64,000 bases of DNA, taken from contig NZ_CP029192.1 of assembly GCF_008642315.1 (NCBI RefSeq), forward strand, positions 3,410,001 to 3,474,000, read 5' to 3'. The translations under genes were made by a program, and so were the position numbers. This DNA comes from Streptomyces venezuelae. Its GTDB lineage: Bacteria > Actinomycetota > Actinomycetes > Streptomycetales > Streptomycetaceae. Below, one piece after another: positions 35,486 through 44,105 of this stretch (the stretch's first letter is position 1; each line of letters starts with the position of its first letter). Under the pieces are notes generated by a model. That model made no database searches and was not told the origin of the DNA. It saw only the letters and a list, made by a program, of their open reading frames with translations.

Positions 35486-36376
35486 GTGAAACGCACGGGG
35501 GATGTCGTCGGGCTGCTCGCAGCGGCAGTCGTCGTCGGTACGACCGGATGGTTCGCAGGCGTCGCGGGCGCCGGGGAGCGGTACGAGGCCGGTCTCGTCC
35601 TCGGCCTGTCCACGGCCCTGTCCGTCGCACTGCTGCGCCGCTTCACCCACCTGCCACTGGGCAGACGCCGCCCCTACACCTTCGCGCTGCCCCTCCCCGC
35701 GCCCGACTGGTCGGCCCCGCCGCCGGACCCGGGCGGCGACCCGGAGGCCCTGCGCCCGTACGCCGAGCGGCAGGCCGCGCTGCTCAGCGACGCGTCCGCG
35801 CTCGGCGACACGCTCCGCCACACCTGCACGCTCGCGCCGCAACTGCGCGCGGAACTCGCCTCGTTCGCGGTCACCGCGTCGATCCAGGCGAGCAACTCGG
35901 TGATCGCCCCGGCCGGCGAAGGACCGCGCAGCCCCGACCCGGCGTACGACGCCGCCCACGCCGTCGGCGAGCTCGTCGCGGCGGTCGAGTTCAGCCGCAT
36001 CGGGATGCGCGCCCTGGAGGCCCTGGTGTCGGAGCGGCCGCTGCGCCCCGATCCGCCCTGCTACTTCAACCCGCTGCACGACCGCGGCCACGCGCGCGTG
36101 GCACTCCCCGGCGCCCCTGACGGCCCCGAGGAGGTCGCCGCCTGCCACGGCTGCGCCAAGGGCCCGGAGCCGCTCCTGGTGCCCTCCGAGGGCGGCCCGG
36201 TGCCGTACTACGACAGCGACGCCGTCGACGCGCGCTGGCGCCTGCTCGGCTACGGCGCGGTGGTCCCGGACAACGGCGCCACGATGATCGCCACCGCGCG
36301 GGACGGCTTCCGCGACCCGGGGCCCGCGGCGCCCTCCGGGGGCGGCCTCAAGAAGTTTCGTACGAAGGTGAGTTGA
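35486..36376 (+). CDS. Membrane-anchored protein of unknown function
   Basis: This 296-residue protein has two N-terminal hydrophobic segments (VVGLLAAAVVVGTTGWFAGVAGA and AGLVLGLSTALSVALL) and a large soluble part. The soluble part contains a possible metal or redox pair CHGC (VAACHGCAKGPEPLL) and CYFNPLHDRGHARV just before it, which is rich in His and Cys. I recognise no named family. GTG start. It overlaps the next small gene by one base (TGATGA), so the two are co-translated. Confidence 0.78.
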   Translation: MKRTGDVVGLLAAAVVVGTTGWFAGVAGAGERYEAGLVLGLSTALSVALLRRFTHLPLGRRRPYTFALPLPAPDWSAPPPDPGGDPEALRPYAERQAALLSDASALGDTLRHTCTLAPQLRAELASFAVTASIQASNSVIAPAGEGPRSPDPAYDAAHAVGELVAAVEFSRIGMRALEALVSERPLRPDPPCYFNPLHDRGHARVALPGAPDGPEEVAACHGCAKGPEPLLVPSEGGPVPYYDSDAVDARWRLLGYGAVVPDNGATMIATARDGFRDPGPAAPSGGGLKKFRTKVS

Positions 36377-36555
36377 TGATCATGAGTGACCTGGTCACCG
36401 GTGTGCTGAGCGGCCTCGCCCTCGGCACCTGTGTCACGTATCCGCTGGCCCTGTGGCTGACCCGGAACCTGAGCGGGGGCTCCCTGCCGCCGCACCGCCG
36501 CGAGCGCAGGGCCCGCGCGGAGCTGGACGCCTTCTTCGCCCGCCAGGATCCGTGA
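36376..36555 (+). CDS. 59-residue single-span membrane protein
   Basis: The protein MIMSDLVTGVLSGLALGTCV continues into TYPLALWLTRN and a basic tail (PPHRRERRARAELDAFFARQ). It has one membrane segment. Its ATG overlaps the stop of the preceding membrane gene, pointing to a functional pair. A later ATG at 36382 is possible. Function unknown. Confidence 0.7.
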   Translation: MIMSDLVTGVLSGLALGTCVTYPLALWLTRNLSGGSLPPHRRERRARAELDAFFARQDP

Positions 36556-36607
36556 CCACGGGCAGTGGCATCCTTGGGGGACGCGTACGTTCACGAAGGG
36601 TGCGGGG

Positions 36608-37225
36608 ATGACGACCGGCACGGGCCAGCAGGCGAGAGCGCCGCAGCAGGCGGCACAGTCGGCGCGCACCATGCGGGCCGACGCCCGCCGCAACTACGAC
36701 CGGCTGCTCGCCGAGGCACGCTCCGCCTTCGCCGAGCACGGCACGGGCGCGTCCCTGGAGGACGTGGCGCGCCGCGCGGGCGTCGGCATCGGCACGCTCT
36801 ACCGGCACTTCCCCAACCGGCACGCGCTGATGAGCGCGGTCTGGAAGGACGCGGTGTGCGACCTGCTCGCGCGGTCGCACGCGCTGCTCGACGACCCGCA
36901 GCCGTGCTCCGCGCTGGTGGCGTGGCTGCGCGACATCATCACTCATGCGGGTGAGTATCGCGGCCTGTCGAGCGCGCTCATGTCGGCGTCGCACGACGAC
37001 ACTTCGGCGCTCGCGCAGTGCAGCATGCCCATGCGCGAGGCCGGCGCGGCCCTGCTGCTCCGGGCGCAGGAGGCGGGGGCCGTGCGGCCCGACGTCTCCA
37101 TCGGCGACCTGCTCCAGCTGACCAACGCGATCTCCCTGGCGGCCGAGGAGACTCCGGACGATCCGGAGCTGGCCGACCGCCTGCTCACGCTGACCCTGCG
37201 GGGGCTGAAGGCCGACGGCGGCTGA
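36608..37225 (+). CDS. TetR family transcriptional regulator
   Basis: This 205-residue repressor-type protein has the DNA-binding domain at about 20-75 (ADARRNYDRLLAEARSAFAEHGTGASLEDVARRAGVGIGTLYRHFPNRHALMSAVW) with the usual recognition helix, and a helical ligand domain. It is on the same strand as the two membrane genes, 52 bp after them, and may control them. The ligand is unknown. ATG start. Confidence 0.9.
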   Translation: MTTGTGQQARAPQQAAQSARTMRADARRNYDRLLAEARSAFAEHGTGASLEDVARRAGVGIGTLYRHFPNRHALMSAVWKDAVCDLLARSHALLDDPQPCSALVAWLRDIITHAGEYRGLSSALMSASHDDTSALAQCSMPMREAGAALLLRAQEAGAVRPDVSIGDLLQLTNAISLAAEETPDDPELADRLLTLTLRGLKADGG

Positions 37226-37330
37226 AGACCGACGGGCAGGCACCGGCGTGGCACCGGCGCCCACCCACGGCGCCATCACTTTCCGTGACGGTGTGACTAC
37301 CCCGCCCGGCGGCCCCGCGGCCGCCGGATG

Positions 37331-38302
37331 TCAGCGGCGGCGCAGGTCCGCGACCCGCGCCGCCCGCTCCCCGGGAGGCTGCTCCCCGAGGAGCGCGCTG
37401 CGCAACTGCTGGCCCGGGCCCGCCCCGTGGTTGCGACGCTGACCCGGCAGGGGCACGTCCCGACGCGGCTGGCGCCCCGCCGGAACGGAGTCGACACCGG
37501 GCGCGGAGCTAGGGCCTGCGGCATCGCCCGCCACCGTGATCTGCACGCCCTGGTCGGCCAGGGCCTGCAGTTCCGTCGCGGCACGGTCGTCGTGCCCCGG
37601 CGGTTCGTCCGTGACCAGGCGGGTGATGACGTCGGTCGGCACCGTCTGGAACATCGTGTCGGTGCCGAGCTTGGTGTGGTCGGCGAGGACCACGACCTCG
37701 GCCGCCGCCTGGACCAGCGCGCGGTCCACGCTCGCGGAGAGCATGTTGGACGTGGACAGGCCGCGCTCGGCGGTCAGACCACTGCCCGACAGGAAGGCCC
37801 GTGACACCCGCAGCCCCTGGAGGGACTGCTCGGCCCCGCTGCCCACGAGTGCGTAGTTCGAGCCGCGCAGGGTGCCGCCGGTCATGACGACTTCCACCCT
37901 GTTGGCGTGTGCCAGCGCCTGTGCCACCAGGAGGGAGTTGGTGACGACGGTCAGGCCGGGTACCCGCGCGAGCCGTCGGGCCAGCTCCTGCGTGGTCGTA
38001 CCCGCCCCGACGACGATGGCTTCGCCTTCTTCGACGAGGCCCGCCGCGAGATCGGCGATAGCCGTCTTCTCGGCGGTCGCGAGATGTGATTTCTGCGGAA
38101 AGCCGGACTCCCGCGTGAATCCGCCCGGCAATACCGCACCGCCATGTCGGCGGTCGAGGAGTCCTTCTGCCTCCAGCGCGCGCACGTCCCGCCGTACGGT
38201 CACTTCGGAGGTCTGGACGACGCGGGCGAGCTCACGGAGCGATACCGCCCCGTTGGCCCGCACCATTTCGAGGATCAATTGGCGACGTTCTGCAGCGAAC
38301 AC
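37331..38302 (-). CDS. DeoR/GlpR family transcriptional regulator
   Basis: This 323-residue sugar-phosphate-responsive repressor has an N-terminal winged helix (ERRQLILEMVRANGAVSLRELARVVQTSEVTVRRDVRALEAEGLLDRRHGGAV) and a DeoRC sensor domain (TAEKTAIADLAAGLVEEGEAIVVGAGTTTQELARRL, then LADHTKLG). The last 60 residues (QPRRDVPLPGQRRNHGAGPGQQL and onward) are a low-complexity extension not normal for the family. Its place near nucleoside genes makes it a candidate, but not proven, regulator of them. ATG start. Confidence 0.9.
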   Translation of the reverse strand: MFAAERRQLILEMVRANGAVSLRELARVVQTSEVTVRRDVRALEAEGLLDRRHGGAVLPGGFTRESGFPQKSHLATAEKTAIADLAAGLVEEGEAIVVGAGTTTQELARRLARVPGLTVVTNSLLVAQALAHANRVEVVMTGGTLRGSNYALVGSGAEQSLQGLRVSRAFLSGSGLTAERGLSTSNMLSASVDRALVQAAAEVVVLADHTKLGTDTMFQTVPTDVITRLVTDEPPGHDDRAATELQALADQGVQITVAGDAAGPSSAPGVDSVPAGRQPRRDVPLPGQRRNHGAGPGQQLRSALLGEQPPGERAARVADLRRR

Positions 38303-38478
38303 GAAACTGACAGTAACCCCAACGACCGTCTGCTTTCAGCAGTTTGCGCCGAATTACAGAAGTTGTTCGCACGGCAGGGTGGGAAGTGGTATAGGTGCTT
38401 ACTCTCCCCGCCTATGCCGCGCGAATGGGCGACAACAGTGCGTGACCTGCAGAGAGTTGATTCAGGCCGCCGACAGGA

Positions 38479-39927
38479 TCAGCCTTCGTCCGCCGTCTTC
38501 CGGGTGTGCAGCTGACGCGCCACCTCCGCGATCGACCCCGAAAGAGACGGGTACACGGTGAACGCATTCGCGATCTGCTCGACCGTCAGATTGTTGTCGA
38601 CCGCGATCGAGATGGGGTGGATCAGTTCCGAAGCACGCGGTGCGACGACCACACCACCGACCACGATGCCCGTGCCCGGACGGCAGAAGATCTTGACGAA
38701 ACCGTCGCGGATGCCCTGCATCTTCGCGCGCGGATTGCGCAGCAGCGGCAGCTTCACGACGCGGGCGTCGATCTTTCCGCCGTCGACGTCGGCCTGGCTG
38801 TAGCCGACGGTCGCGATCTCCGGGTCGGTGAAGACGTTCGCCGACACGGCCTTCAGGTTCAGCGGCTGCACCGCGTCGCCAAGGAAGTGGTACATCGCGA
38901 TGCGGCCCTGCATGGCGGCGACGGAGGCAAGCGCGAAGATCCCGGTCACGTCACCGGCCGCGTACACGCCGGGGGCCGACGTCCGCGACACCTTGTCGGT
39001 CCAGATGTGCCCGGAGTCCTTCAGCCTGACCCCGGCCTCCTCCAGACCCATGCCGCTGCTGTTCGGGATGGCGCCGACGGCCATCAGGCAGTGCGAGCCG
39101 GAGATGACGCGGCCGTCGTCGAGCGTGACCTCGACCCGGTCGCCCACGCGCTTGGCGGAAGCGGCGCGGGAGCGGGACATGACGTTCATGCCGCGGCGGC
39201 GGAAGACGTCCTCGAGAACGGCGGCGGCGTCCGGGTCCTCACCGGGAAGCACCCGGTCACGACTCGACACCAAGGTCACATTCGACCCGAGCGCCTGATA
39301 GGCGCCGGCGAACTCGGCACCGGTCACACCCGAACCGACCACGATGAGCTCCTCGGGCAGCTCGTCGAGGTCGTACACCTGGGTCCAGTTCAGGATGCGC
39401 TCGCCGTCGGGCTGCGCGTCCGGCACCTCGCGCGGATGGCCGCCGGTCGCGATCAGCACGGCATCGGCGACCAGAGTCTCCTCACTCCCGTCGGCGGCGC
39501 GCACGACGACCTTCCGCGACCCGTCGACGTCCTGCTGCCCCTCCAGGCGCCCGCGGCCGCGCAGCACGCGCGCACCGGCCCGCGTCACCGACGCGGTGAT
39601 GTCGTGGGACTGGGCGAGCGCGAGCCGCTTCACACGGCGGTTGACCTTCCCCAGGTCGACGCCCACCACGCGCGCGGGGGTGTCGATGTGCGGGGTGTCG
39701 TCCGCGACGATGATCCCCAGCTCCTCGTACGAGGAGTCGAAGGTGGTCATCACCTCGGCCGTGGCGATCAGAGTCTTGGACGGCACACAGTCGGTGAGCA
39801 CCGACGCCCCGCCCAGACCGTCGCAGTCGACGACGGTCACCTCCGCGCCGAGCTGGGCGGCCACAAGAGCCGCCTCGTATCCGCCGGGTCCGCCGCCAAT
39901 GATCACGATCCGAGTCACGTACTCCAT
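38479..39927 (-). CDS. LpdA-type NAD(P)H-quinone flavoprotein
   Basis: This 482-residue FAD enzyme of the disulfide-reductase fold has FAD motif IVIIGGGPGGYEAALVAAQ, NAD motif VVGSGVTGAEFAGAYQALG, and AGDVTGIFALASVAAMQGR. The redox-centre motif normally G-G-T-C-x4-C reads GGASVLTDCVPSK, so the first Cys is Ser 42 and the second is Cys 47. A C-terminal His-Glu pair typical of true lipoamide dehydrogenase is also missing. It therefore resembles mycobacterial LpdA, a quinone reductase. The ATG at 39927 follows from the Rossmann start. Confidence 0.87.
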   Translation of the reverse strand: MEYVTRIVIIGGGPGGYEAALVAAQLGAEVTVVDCDGLGGASVLTDCVPSKTLIATAEVMTTFDSSYEELGIIVADDTPHIDTPARVVGVDLGKVNRRVKRLALAQSHDITASVTRAGARVLRGRGRLEGQQDVDGSRKVVVRAADGSEETLVADAVLIATGGHPREVPDAQPDGERILNWTQVYDLDELPEELIVVGSGVTGAEFAGAYQALGSNVTLVSSRDRVLPGEDPDAAAVLEDVFRRRGMNVMSRSRAASAKRVGDRVEVTLDDGRVISGSHCLMAVGAIPNSSGMGLEEAGVRLKDSGHIWTDKVSRTSAPGVYAAGDVTGIFALASVAAMQGRIAMYHFLGDAVQPLNLKAVSANVFTDPEIATVGYSQADVDGGKIDARVVKLPLLRNPRAKMQGIRDGFVKIFCRPGTGIVVGGVVVAPRASELIHPISIAVDNNLTVEQIANAFTVYPSLSGSIAEVARQLHTRKTADEG

Positions 39928-40048
39928 TGTCCCGCACGCTTCAAGGTGCTCACTCCCGGGGGGCCTCCGTCCGTGGAACCACCCCCCGTCCGGGCGGTCC
40001 ACCCGCTCCAGGAGGGGCGCACTTGATTGCTGCCGTACCCTCGACCAC

Positions 40049-40486
40049 ATGTCGCTCTACGCCGCGTACGCCGGCAATCTGGATCCGCGGCTCATGTCAC
40101 GCCGCGCACCGCACTCACCGCTGCGCGCGACCGGGTGGCTGACGGGCTGGCGGCTCACGTTCGGCGGGGAACACATGGGCTGGGAGGGCGCGCTCGCCAC
40201 GCTCGTGGAGGCGCCGCGGTCCCAGGTCTTCGTCACGCTCTACGACATCGCCCCCATGGACGAGGACTCCATGGACCGCTGGGAAGGCGTCGGTCTCGAC
40301 ATCTACCGGCGCATGCGGGTCCGCGTGGACACCCTGGAGGGCGAGGAACCCGCTTGGGTGTACGTCCTCAACGGTTACGAGGGAGGCCTCCCCTCGGCCC
40401 GCTACCTGGGCGAACTGGCGGACGCGGCGGAATCGGCGGGTGCCCCCCACGACTACGTGATGGAACTCCGCAAGCGCCCCTGCTGA
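40049..40486 (+). CDS. Gamma-glutamylcyclotransferase-like protein
   Basis: This 145-residue protein has the start SLYAAYAGNLDPRLMSRRAPHSPL (the family's YxAYGSNM-like substrate loop, with AGN here in place of GSN), a middle DIAPMDEDSMDRWEGVGLDIYRRMRVRV with the likely catalytic Glu in WEGVG, and VYVLNGYEGGLPSARYLGEL. Such proteins cleave gamma-glutamyl dipeptides or amines; the substrate is open. ATG start. Divergent from the LpdA-type gene by 121 bp. Confidence 0.82.
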   Translation: MSLYAAYAGNLDPRLMSRRAPHSPLRATGWLTGWRLTFGGEHMGWEGALATLVEAPRSQVFVTLYDIAPMDEDSMDRWEGVGLDIYRRMRVRVDTLEGEEPAWVYVLNGYEGGLPSARYLGELADAAESAGAPHDYVMELRKRPC

Positions 40487-40561
40487 CGCTCCCGTCCCTG
40501 CCCGCCTCCCCTCTCGTCGGAAACGACAAGACAACGATCGCAATCCCGTGGGCATCGTCAT

Positions 40562-40573
40562 CTACGCGCGTAG
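40562..40573. promoter_or_regulatory. Nucleoside-gene palindrome before PNP gene
   Basis: The perfect palindrome CTACGCGCGTAG ends 25 bp before the PNP start. A -10-like TACTCT follows at 40586-40591. The identical 12-mer precedes deoC and add. Confidence 0.75.
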
Positions 40574-40598
40574 GCCATGAGCGGCTACTCTCGTCCGC

Positions 40599-41423
40599 GT
40601 GAACGCTTCAGTTATTCCGGACGACATCCAGGGCGACCCGTACGCCGCCGCCGACGCCGCCGCCGCGCGCCTCCGCGAGCTCACGGGCGCCGAGACCCAC
40701 GACGTCGCCCTCGTGATGGGCTCCGGCTGGGCGCCGGCCGTCGACGCGCTGGGCGAGCCCGAGGCGGACTTGGCCGTCACCGAGCTGCCCGGCTTCCCGC
40801 CGCCGGCGGTCGAGGGGCACGGCGGGCGCATCCGCTCCTTCAAGATCGGCGACAAGCGCGTGCTGGTCTTCCTGGGCCGCACCCACTACTACGAGGGCCG
40901 TGGTGTGGCCGCCGTCTCGCACGGCGTCCGTACGGCCGTCGCCGCCGGCTGCAAGACGATCGTGCTCACCAACGGCTGCGGCGGCCTGCGCGAGGGCATG
41001 CGTCCCGGTCAGCCGGTGCTGATCAGCGACCACCTCAACCTCACGGCGACGTCCCCGATCATCGGGGCCAACTTCGTCGACCTGACGGACCTGTACTCCC
41101 CCCGCCTGCGCGCCCTCTGCAAGGAGATCGACCCCTCCCTCGAAGAGGGTGTCTACGCGCAGTTCCCCGGCCCGCACTACGAGACCCCGGCGGAGATCCG
41201 CATGGCCCGCACCATCGGTGCGGACCTGGTCGGCATGTCCACGGTCCTGGAGGCCATCGCGGCCCGCGAGGCCGGCGCCGAGGTCCTCGGCATCTCCCTG
41301 GTCACGAACCTCGCCGCGGGCATGACGGGCGAGCCCCTCAACCACGAGGAGGTCCTCCAGGCGGGCCGCGACAGCGCGACCCGCATGGGCGAGCTCCTGG
41401 GCCAGGTCCTCGGCCGCGTCTGA
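40599..41423 (+). CDS. Purine-nucleoside phosphorylase
   Basis: It splits inosine, guanosine and deoxy forms with phosphate into base and (deoxy)ribose-1-phosphate. The 274-residue trimeric-type enzyme has the phosphate-binding loop [58 protein letters not shown] and [21 protein letters not shown]. All active-site blocks of the low-mass PNP class are present. GTG start. It is preceded by the palindrome shared with deoC and add and by a possible -10, giving a very short leader. Confidence 0.94.
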   Translation: MNASVIPDDIQGDPYAAADAAAARLRELTGAETHDVALVMGSGWAPAVDALGEPEADLAVTELPGFPPPAVEGHGGRIRSFKIGDKRVLVFLGRTHYYEGRGVAAVSHGVRTAVAAGCKTIVLTNGCGGLREGMRPGQPVLISDHLNLTATSPIIGANFVDLTDLYSPRLRALCKEIDPSLEEGVYAQFPGPHYETPAEIRMARTIGADLVGMSTVLEAIAAREAGAEVLGISLVTNLAAGMTGEPLNHEEVLQAGRDSATRMGELLGQVLGRV

Positions 41424-42233
41424 CGCTCCGCGGGACGGACTGGGCGGGCACCCTGCGCGTCCCCGCGCGGCGGGGGGGCACCCTGCGCGTCCCCGCGCCG
41501 CGGGGGTGGGTGGGTGTTCCTCCCGCCTCCCGGCCGCGGGCCCGAACACCCCCGCCGCTCCGCGGCGGATCACTCCCACCCACCCACCCGTTCACCCCGC
41601 ACCGCGAGGCGGGGCAGGGGCGGGCGAGTGGGCGCCTCCCGCTGTGCAGGGGTGGGCGGCGGGCGGACGAGGGGCCGCAGGCGACTCCCGGCTCCACGCC
41701 ACACAGGAGGAACCGGCAGGCGACTCCCAGCTCCACGCACACGGGAGGGACCGGCGGGGCGACTCCCAGCTCCACGCCACACAGGATGCCCCCCCACGAG
41801 GGCATCCGCACCTGCCGGGTAGTGGCATCCGGGCACCAACCGCGGGGCGGGACGGGACCGGCCGGCGCACGCCGGCAGAGCCCGCTCGGCGGCCACCGGC
41901 CGGCAGCCGCGCATGAGACGCGAGGGGACGTGGGGGTATGTGCGCACGGAGCACCGAGCACACCACCACGTTCAGAAACGGTCGACGCGGCGCAGGGATA
42001 GCGAGTACGTACATACCCCCGCGGCCCCGCACCCACCGACGGCCGCAGGCGCACCAGCCCCCACCGCCCCGCACCTCGCCCTCACACCCCGCACCCCGCA
42101 CCCCGCACAGCCGCCGCACAGCCACCGCACCCACCGCACCCACCGCACCCACCGCACCCACCGCACCCACCGCACCCACCGAAAACCCAAGGCGCCCCGC
42201 CAGACACCGCGTACAGGAGAGGCTGAAGAACTC
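41424..42233. repeat. 810-bp gap with several tandem repeats, no gene seen
   Basis: There is a 30-bp repeat (41446-41475 and 41476-41505, unit GGGCACCCTGCGCGTCCCCG), a 39-bp repeat starting at 41681, 41720 and 41759 (GCGACTCCCAGCTCCACGC), and 9-bp units CCACCGCAC repeated six to seven times at 42122-42180. Reading frames here are low-complexity and unlike the local proteins. The region likely arose by slippage or recombination. The phosphomutase promoter is near its right end. Confidence 0.75.
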
Positions 42234-43898
42234 GTGCAGGACGACACCCCCGCCACCTCAGAGCTCATCGCACAGGCCCAGTCCTGGCTCGCCGAGGACC
42301 CGGACCCGGAGACCCGCGAAGAGCTCGGCAAGCTCATCGACGCCGAAGACATCACCGAACTGAAGACCCGCTTCGCCGGCACCCTCCAGTTCGGCACCGC
42401 CGGCCTCCGCGGCGAGCTCGGCGCAGGCCCCATGCGCATGAACCGCTCCGTGGTCATCCGCGCCGCCGCCGGCCTCGCCGCGTACCTGAAGGGCAAGGGC
42501 CAGACCGACGGCCTCGTCGTCATCGGCTACGACGCCCGTCACAAGTCCGCCGACTTCGCCCGCGACACCGCCGCCGTGATGACCGGCGCCGGCCTCCGCG
42601 CCGCCGTCCTCCCCCGCCCCCTCCCCACCCCCGTCCTCGCCTTCGCCATAAGGCACCTGGGCGCCGCGGCGGGCGTGGAGGTCACGGCCAGCCACAACCC
42701 CCCGCGCGACAACGGCTACAAGGTGTACCTCGGCGACGGCTCCCAGATCGTCCCGCCTGCCGACGCGGAGATCGCGGCGGAGATCGACGCGATCGCGAGC
42801 CTCCACGACGTGCCCCGCCCCGACTCCGGCTGGGAGACCCTCGACGAGGCCGTCCTGGAGGCCTACCTGGCCCGCACGGACGCCGTCCTGTCCCCGGGCT
42901 CCCCCCGCACCGCCCGCGCCGTCTACACGGCCATGCACGGCGTCGGCAAGGACACCCTCCTCGCCGCGTTCGCCCGCGCCGGCTTCCCCGCGCCGACCCT
43001 CGTCGCCGAGCAGGCCGAGCCGGACCCGGACTTCCCCACGGTCGCGTTCCCGAACCCGGAGGAGCCGGGCGCGATGGACCTGGCCTTCGCGACGGCGGCC
43101 CGCACCACCCCCGCCCCCGACCTGATCATCGCCAACGACCCGGACGCGGACCGCTGCGCGGCGGCGGTCAAGACCGGTCCCGACGAGACCGACTGGCGGA
43201 TGCTCCGCGGCGACGAGGTGGGCGCACTCCTCGCCGCCCACCTGGTCAACCGCGGCGCCCAAGGCACGTTCGCCGAGTCGATCGTCTCCTCCTCCCTCCT
43301 CGGCCGGATCGCCGGGAAGGCGGGTCTCCCGTACGAGGAGACCCTCACCGGCTTCAAGTGGATCGCCCGCGTCGACGGCCTCCGCTACGGCTACGAGGAG
43401 GCGCTCGGCTACTGCGTGGACCCCGAGGGCGTCCGCGACAAGGACGGCATCACCGCCGCGCTCCTGCTCGCGGAGCTCGCGTCCGAGCTCAAGGAGGAGG
43501 GCCGTACGTTCCTCGACCTCCTCGACGACCTCGCCGTGGAGCACGGCCTGCACGCCACCGACCAGCTGTCGGTGCGCGTGGAGGACCTGTCCGTGATCGC
43601 GGACGCGATGCGCCGCCTGCGCGAGCAGCCGCCGACGGAGCTCGCGGGCCTCGCCGTGTCGAAGGCGGAGGACCTGACGCGCGGCACGGAGGCGCTGCCG
43701 CCCACCGACGGCCTGCGCTACACGCTCGACGGCGCCCGCGTCATCGTCCGCCCGAGCGGCACCGAGCCGAAGCTCAAGTGCTACCTCGAAGTGGTCGTCC
43801 CGGTGCCGGACAAGGCCGCGCTGCCCGAGTCCCACGCCCGCGCGACGGAGCTGCTCGCGGCGCTCAAGCGCGACCTCTCCGCGGCAGCGGGCATCTGA
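42234..43898 (+). CDS. Phospho-sugar mutase (PMM/PGM family)
   Basis: This 554-residue alpha-D-phosphohexomutase has the active serine ~153 in VTASHNPPRDNGYKVY, metal loop IIANDPDADRCAAAV, sugar loop GFKWIARVDGLRYGYEEALGYCVDP and phosphate loop VIVRPSGTEPKLKCYLEVV. The long ~550-residue form is shared by bacterial phosphoglucomutase/phosphomannomutase and by enzymes acting on pentose-1-phosphates. Its place between PNP and deoC suggests a phosphopentomutase role (ribose-1-P to ribose-5-P), an inference from context. GTG start after AGGAGAGG. Confidence 0.9.
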   Translation: MQDDTPATSELIAQAQSWLAEDPDPETREELGKLIDAEDITELKTRFAGTLQFGTAGLRGELGAGPMRMNRSVVIRAAAGLAAYLKGKGQTDGLVVIGYDARHKSADFARDTAAVMTGAGLRAAVLPRPLPTPVLAFAIRHLGAAAGVEVTASHNPPRDNGYKVYLGDGSQIVPPADAEIAAEIDAIASLHDVPRPDSGWETLDEAVLEAYLARTDAVLSPGSPRTARAVYTAMHGVGKDTLLAAFARAGFPAPTLVAEQAEPDPDFPTVAFPNPEEPGAMDLAFATAARTTPAPDLIIANDPDADRCAAAVKTGPDETDWRMLRGDEVGALLAAHLVNRGAQGTFAESIVSSSLLGRIAGKAGLPYEETLTGFKWIARVDGLRYGYEEALGYCVDPEGVRDKDGITAALLLAELASELKEEGRTFLDLLDDLAVEHGLHATDQLSVRVEDLSVIADAMRRLREQPPTELAGLAVSKAEDLTRGTEALPPTDGLRYTLDGARVIVRPSGTEPKLKCYLEVVVPVPDKAALPESHARATELLAALKRDLSAAAGI

Positions 43899-44038
43899 CG
43901 CGCCCCACCACGGCCGCCCGGCCCCCGGACCCGGACCTCGGACCCTGACCCGGCCCCGGACCCGGGGCTCGGACCCGGACCCGCCCCCTCGGACCACCCG
44001 TCCGAGTGGTTCCGCGAAGCGACTGCCGCAGTGACCCG

Positions 44039-44081
44039 GTGCGCTGCCGGTCTTCCCAGGAAGGGACGACCGGTAGCGCAC
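44039..44081. terminator. Hairpin between mutase and GT-C genes
   Basis: GTGCGCTGCCGGTC pairs with GACCGGTAGCGCAC (one wobble), with a further TCCC/GGGA inner stem, and is followed by TTT. It ends 24 bp before the next GTG, so it may be a terminator for the mutase gene or an attenuator. Confidence 0.6.
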
Positions 44082-44105
44082 TTTCACGTTCCGGGAGCCG
44101 CCGCA

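Noticed and set aside
42122..42180. His/Arg/Thr-repeat peptide in front of the phosphomutase
   Set aside because: It results from reading a 9-bp microsatellite; the mutase fold begins after the GTG at 42234.
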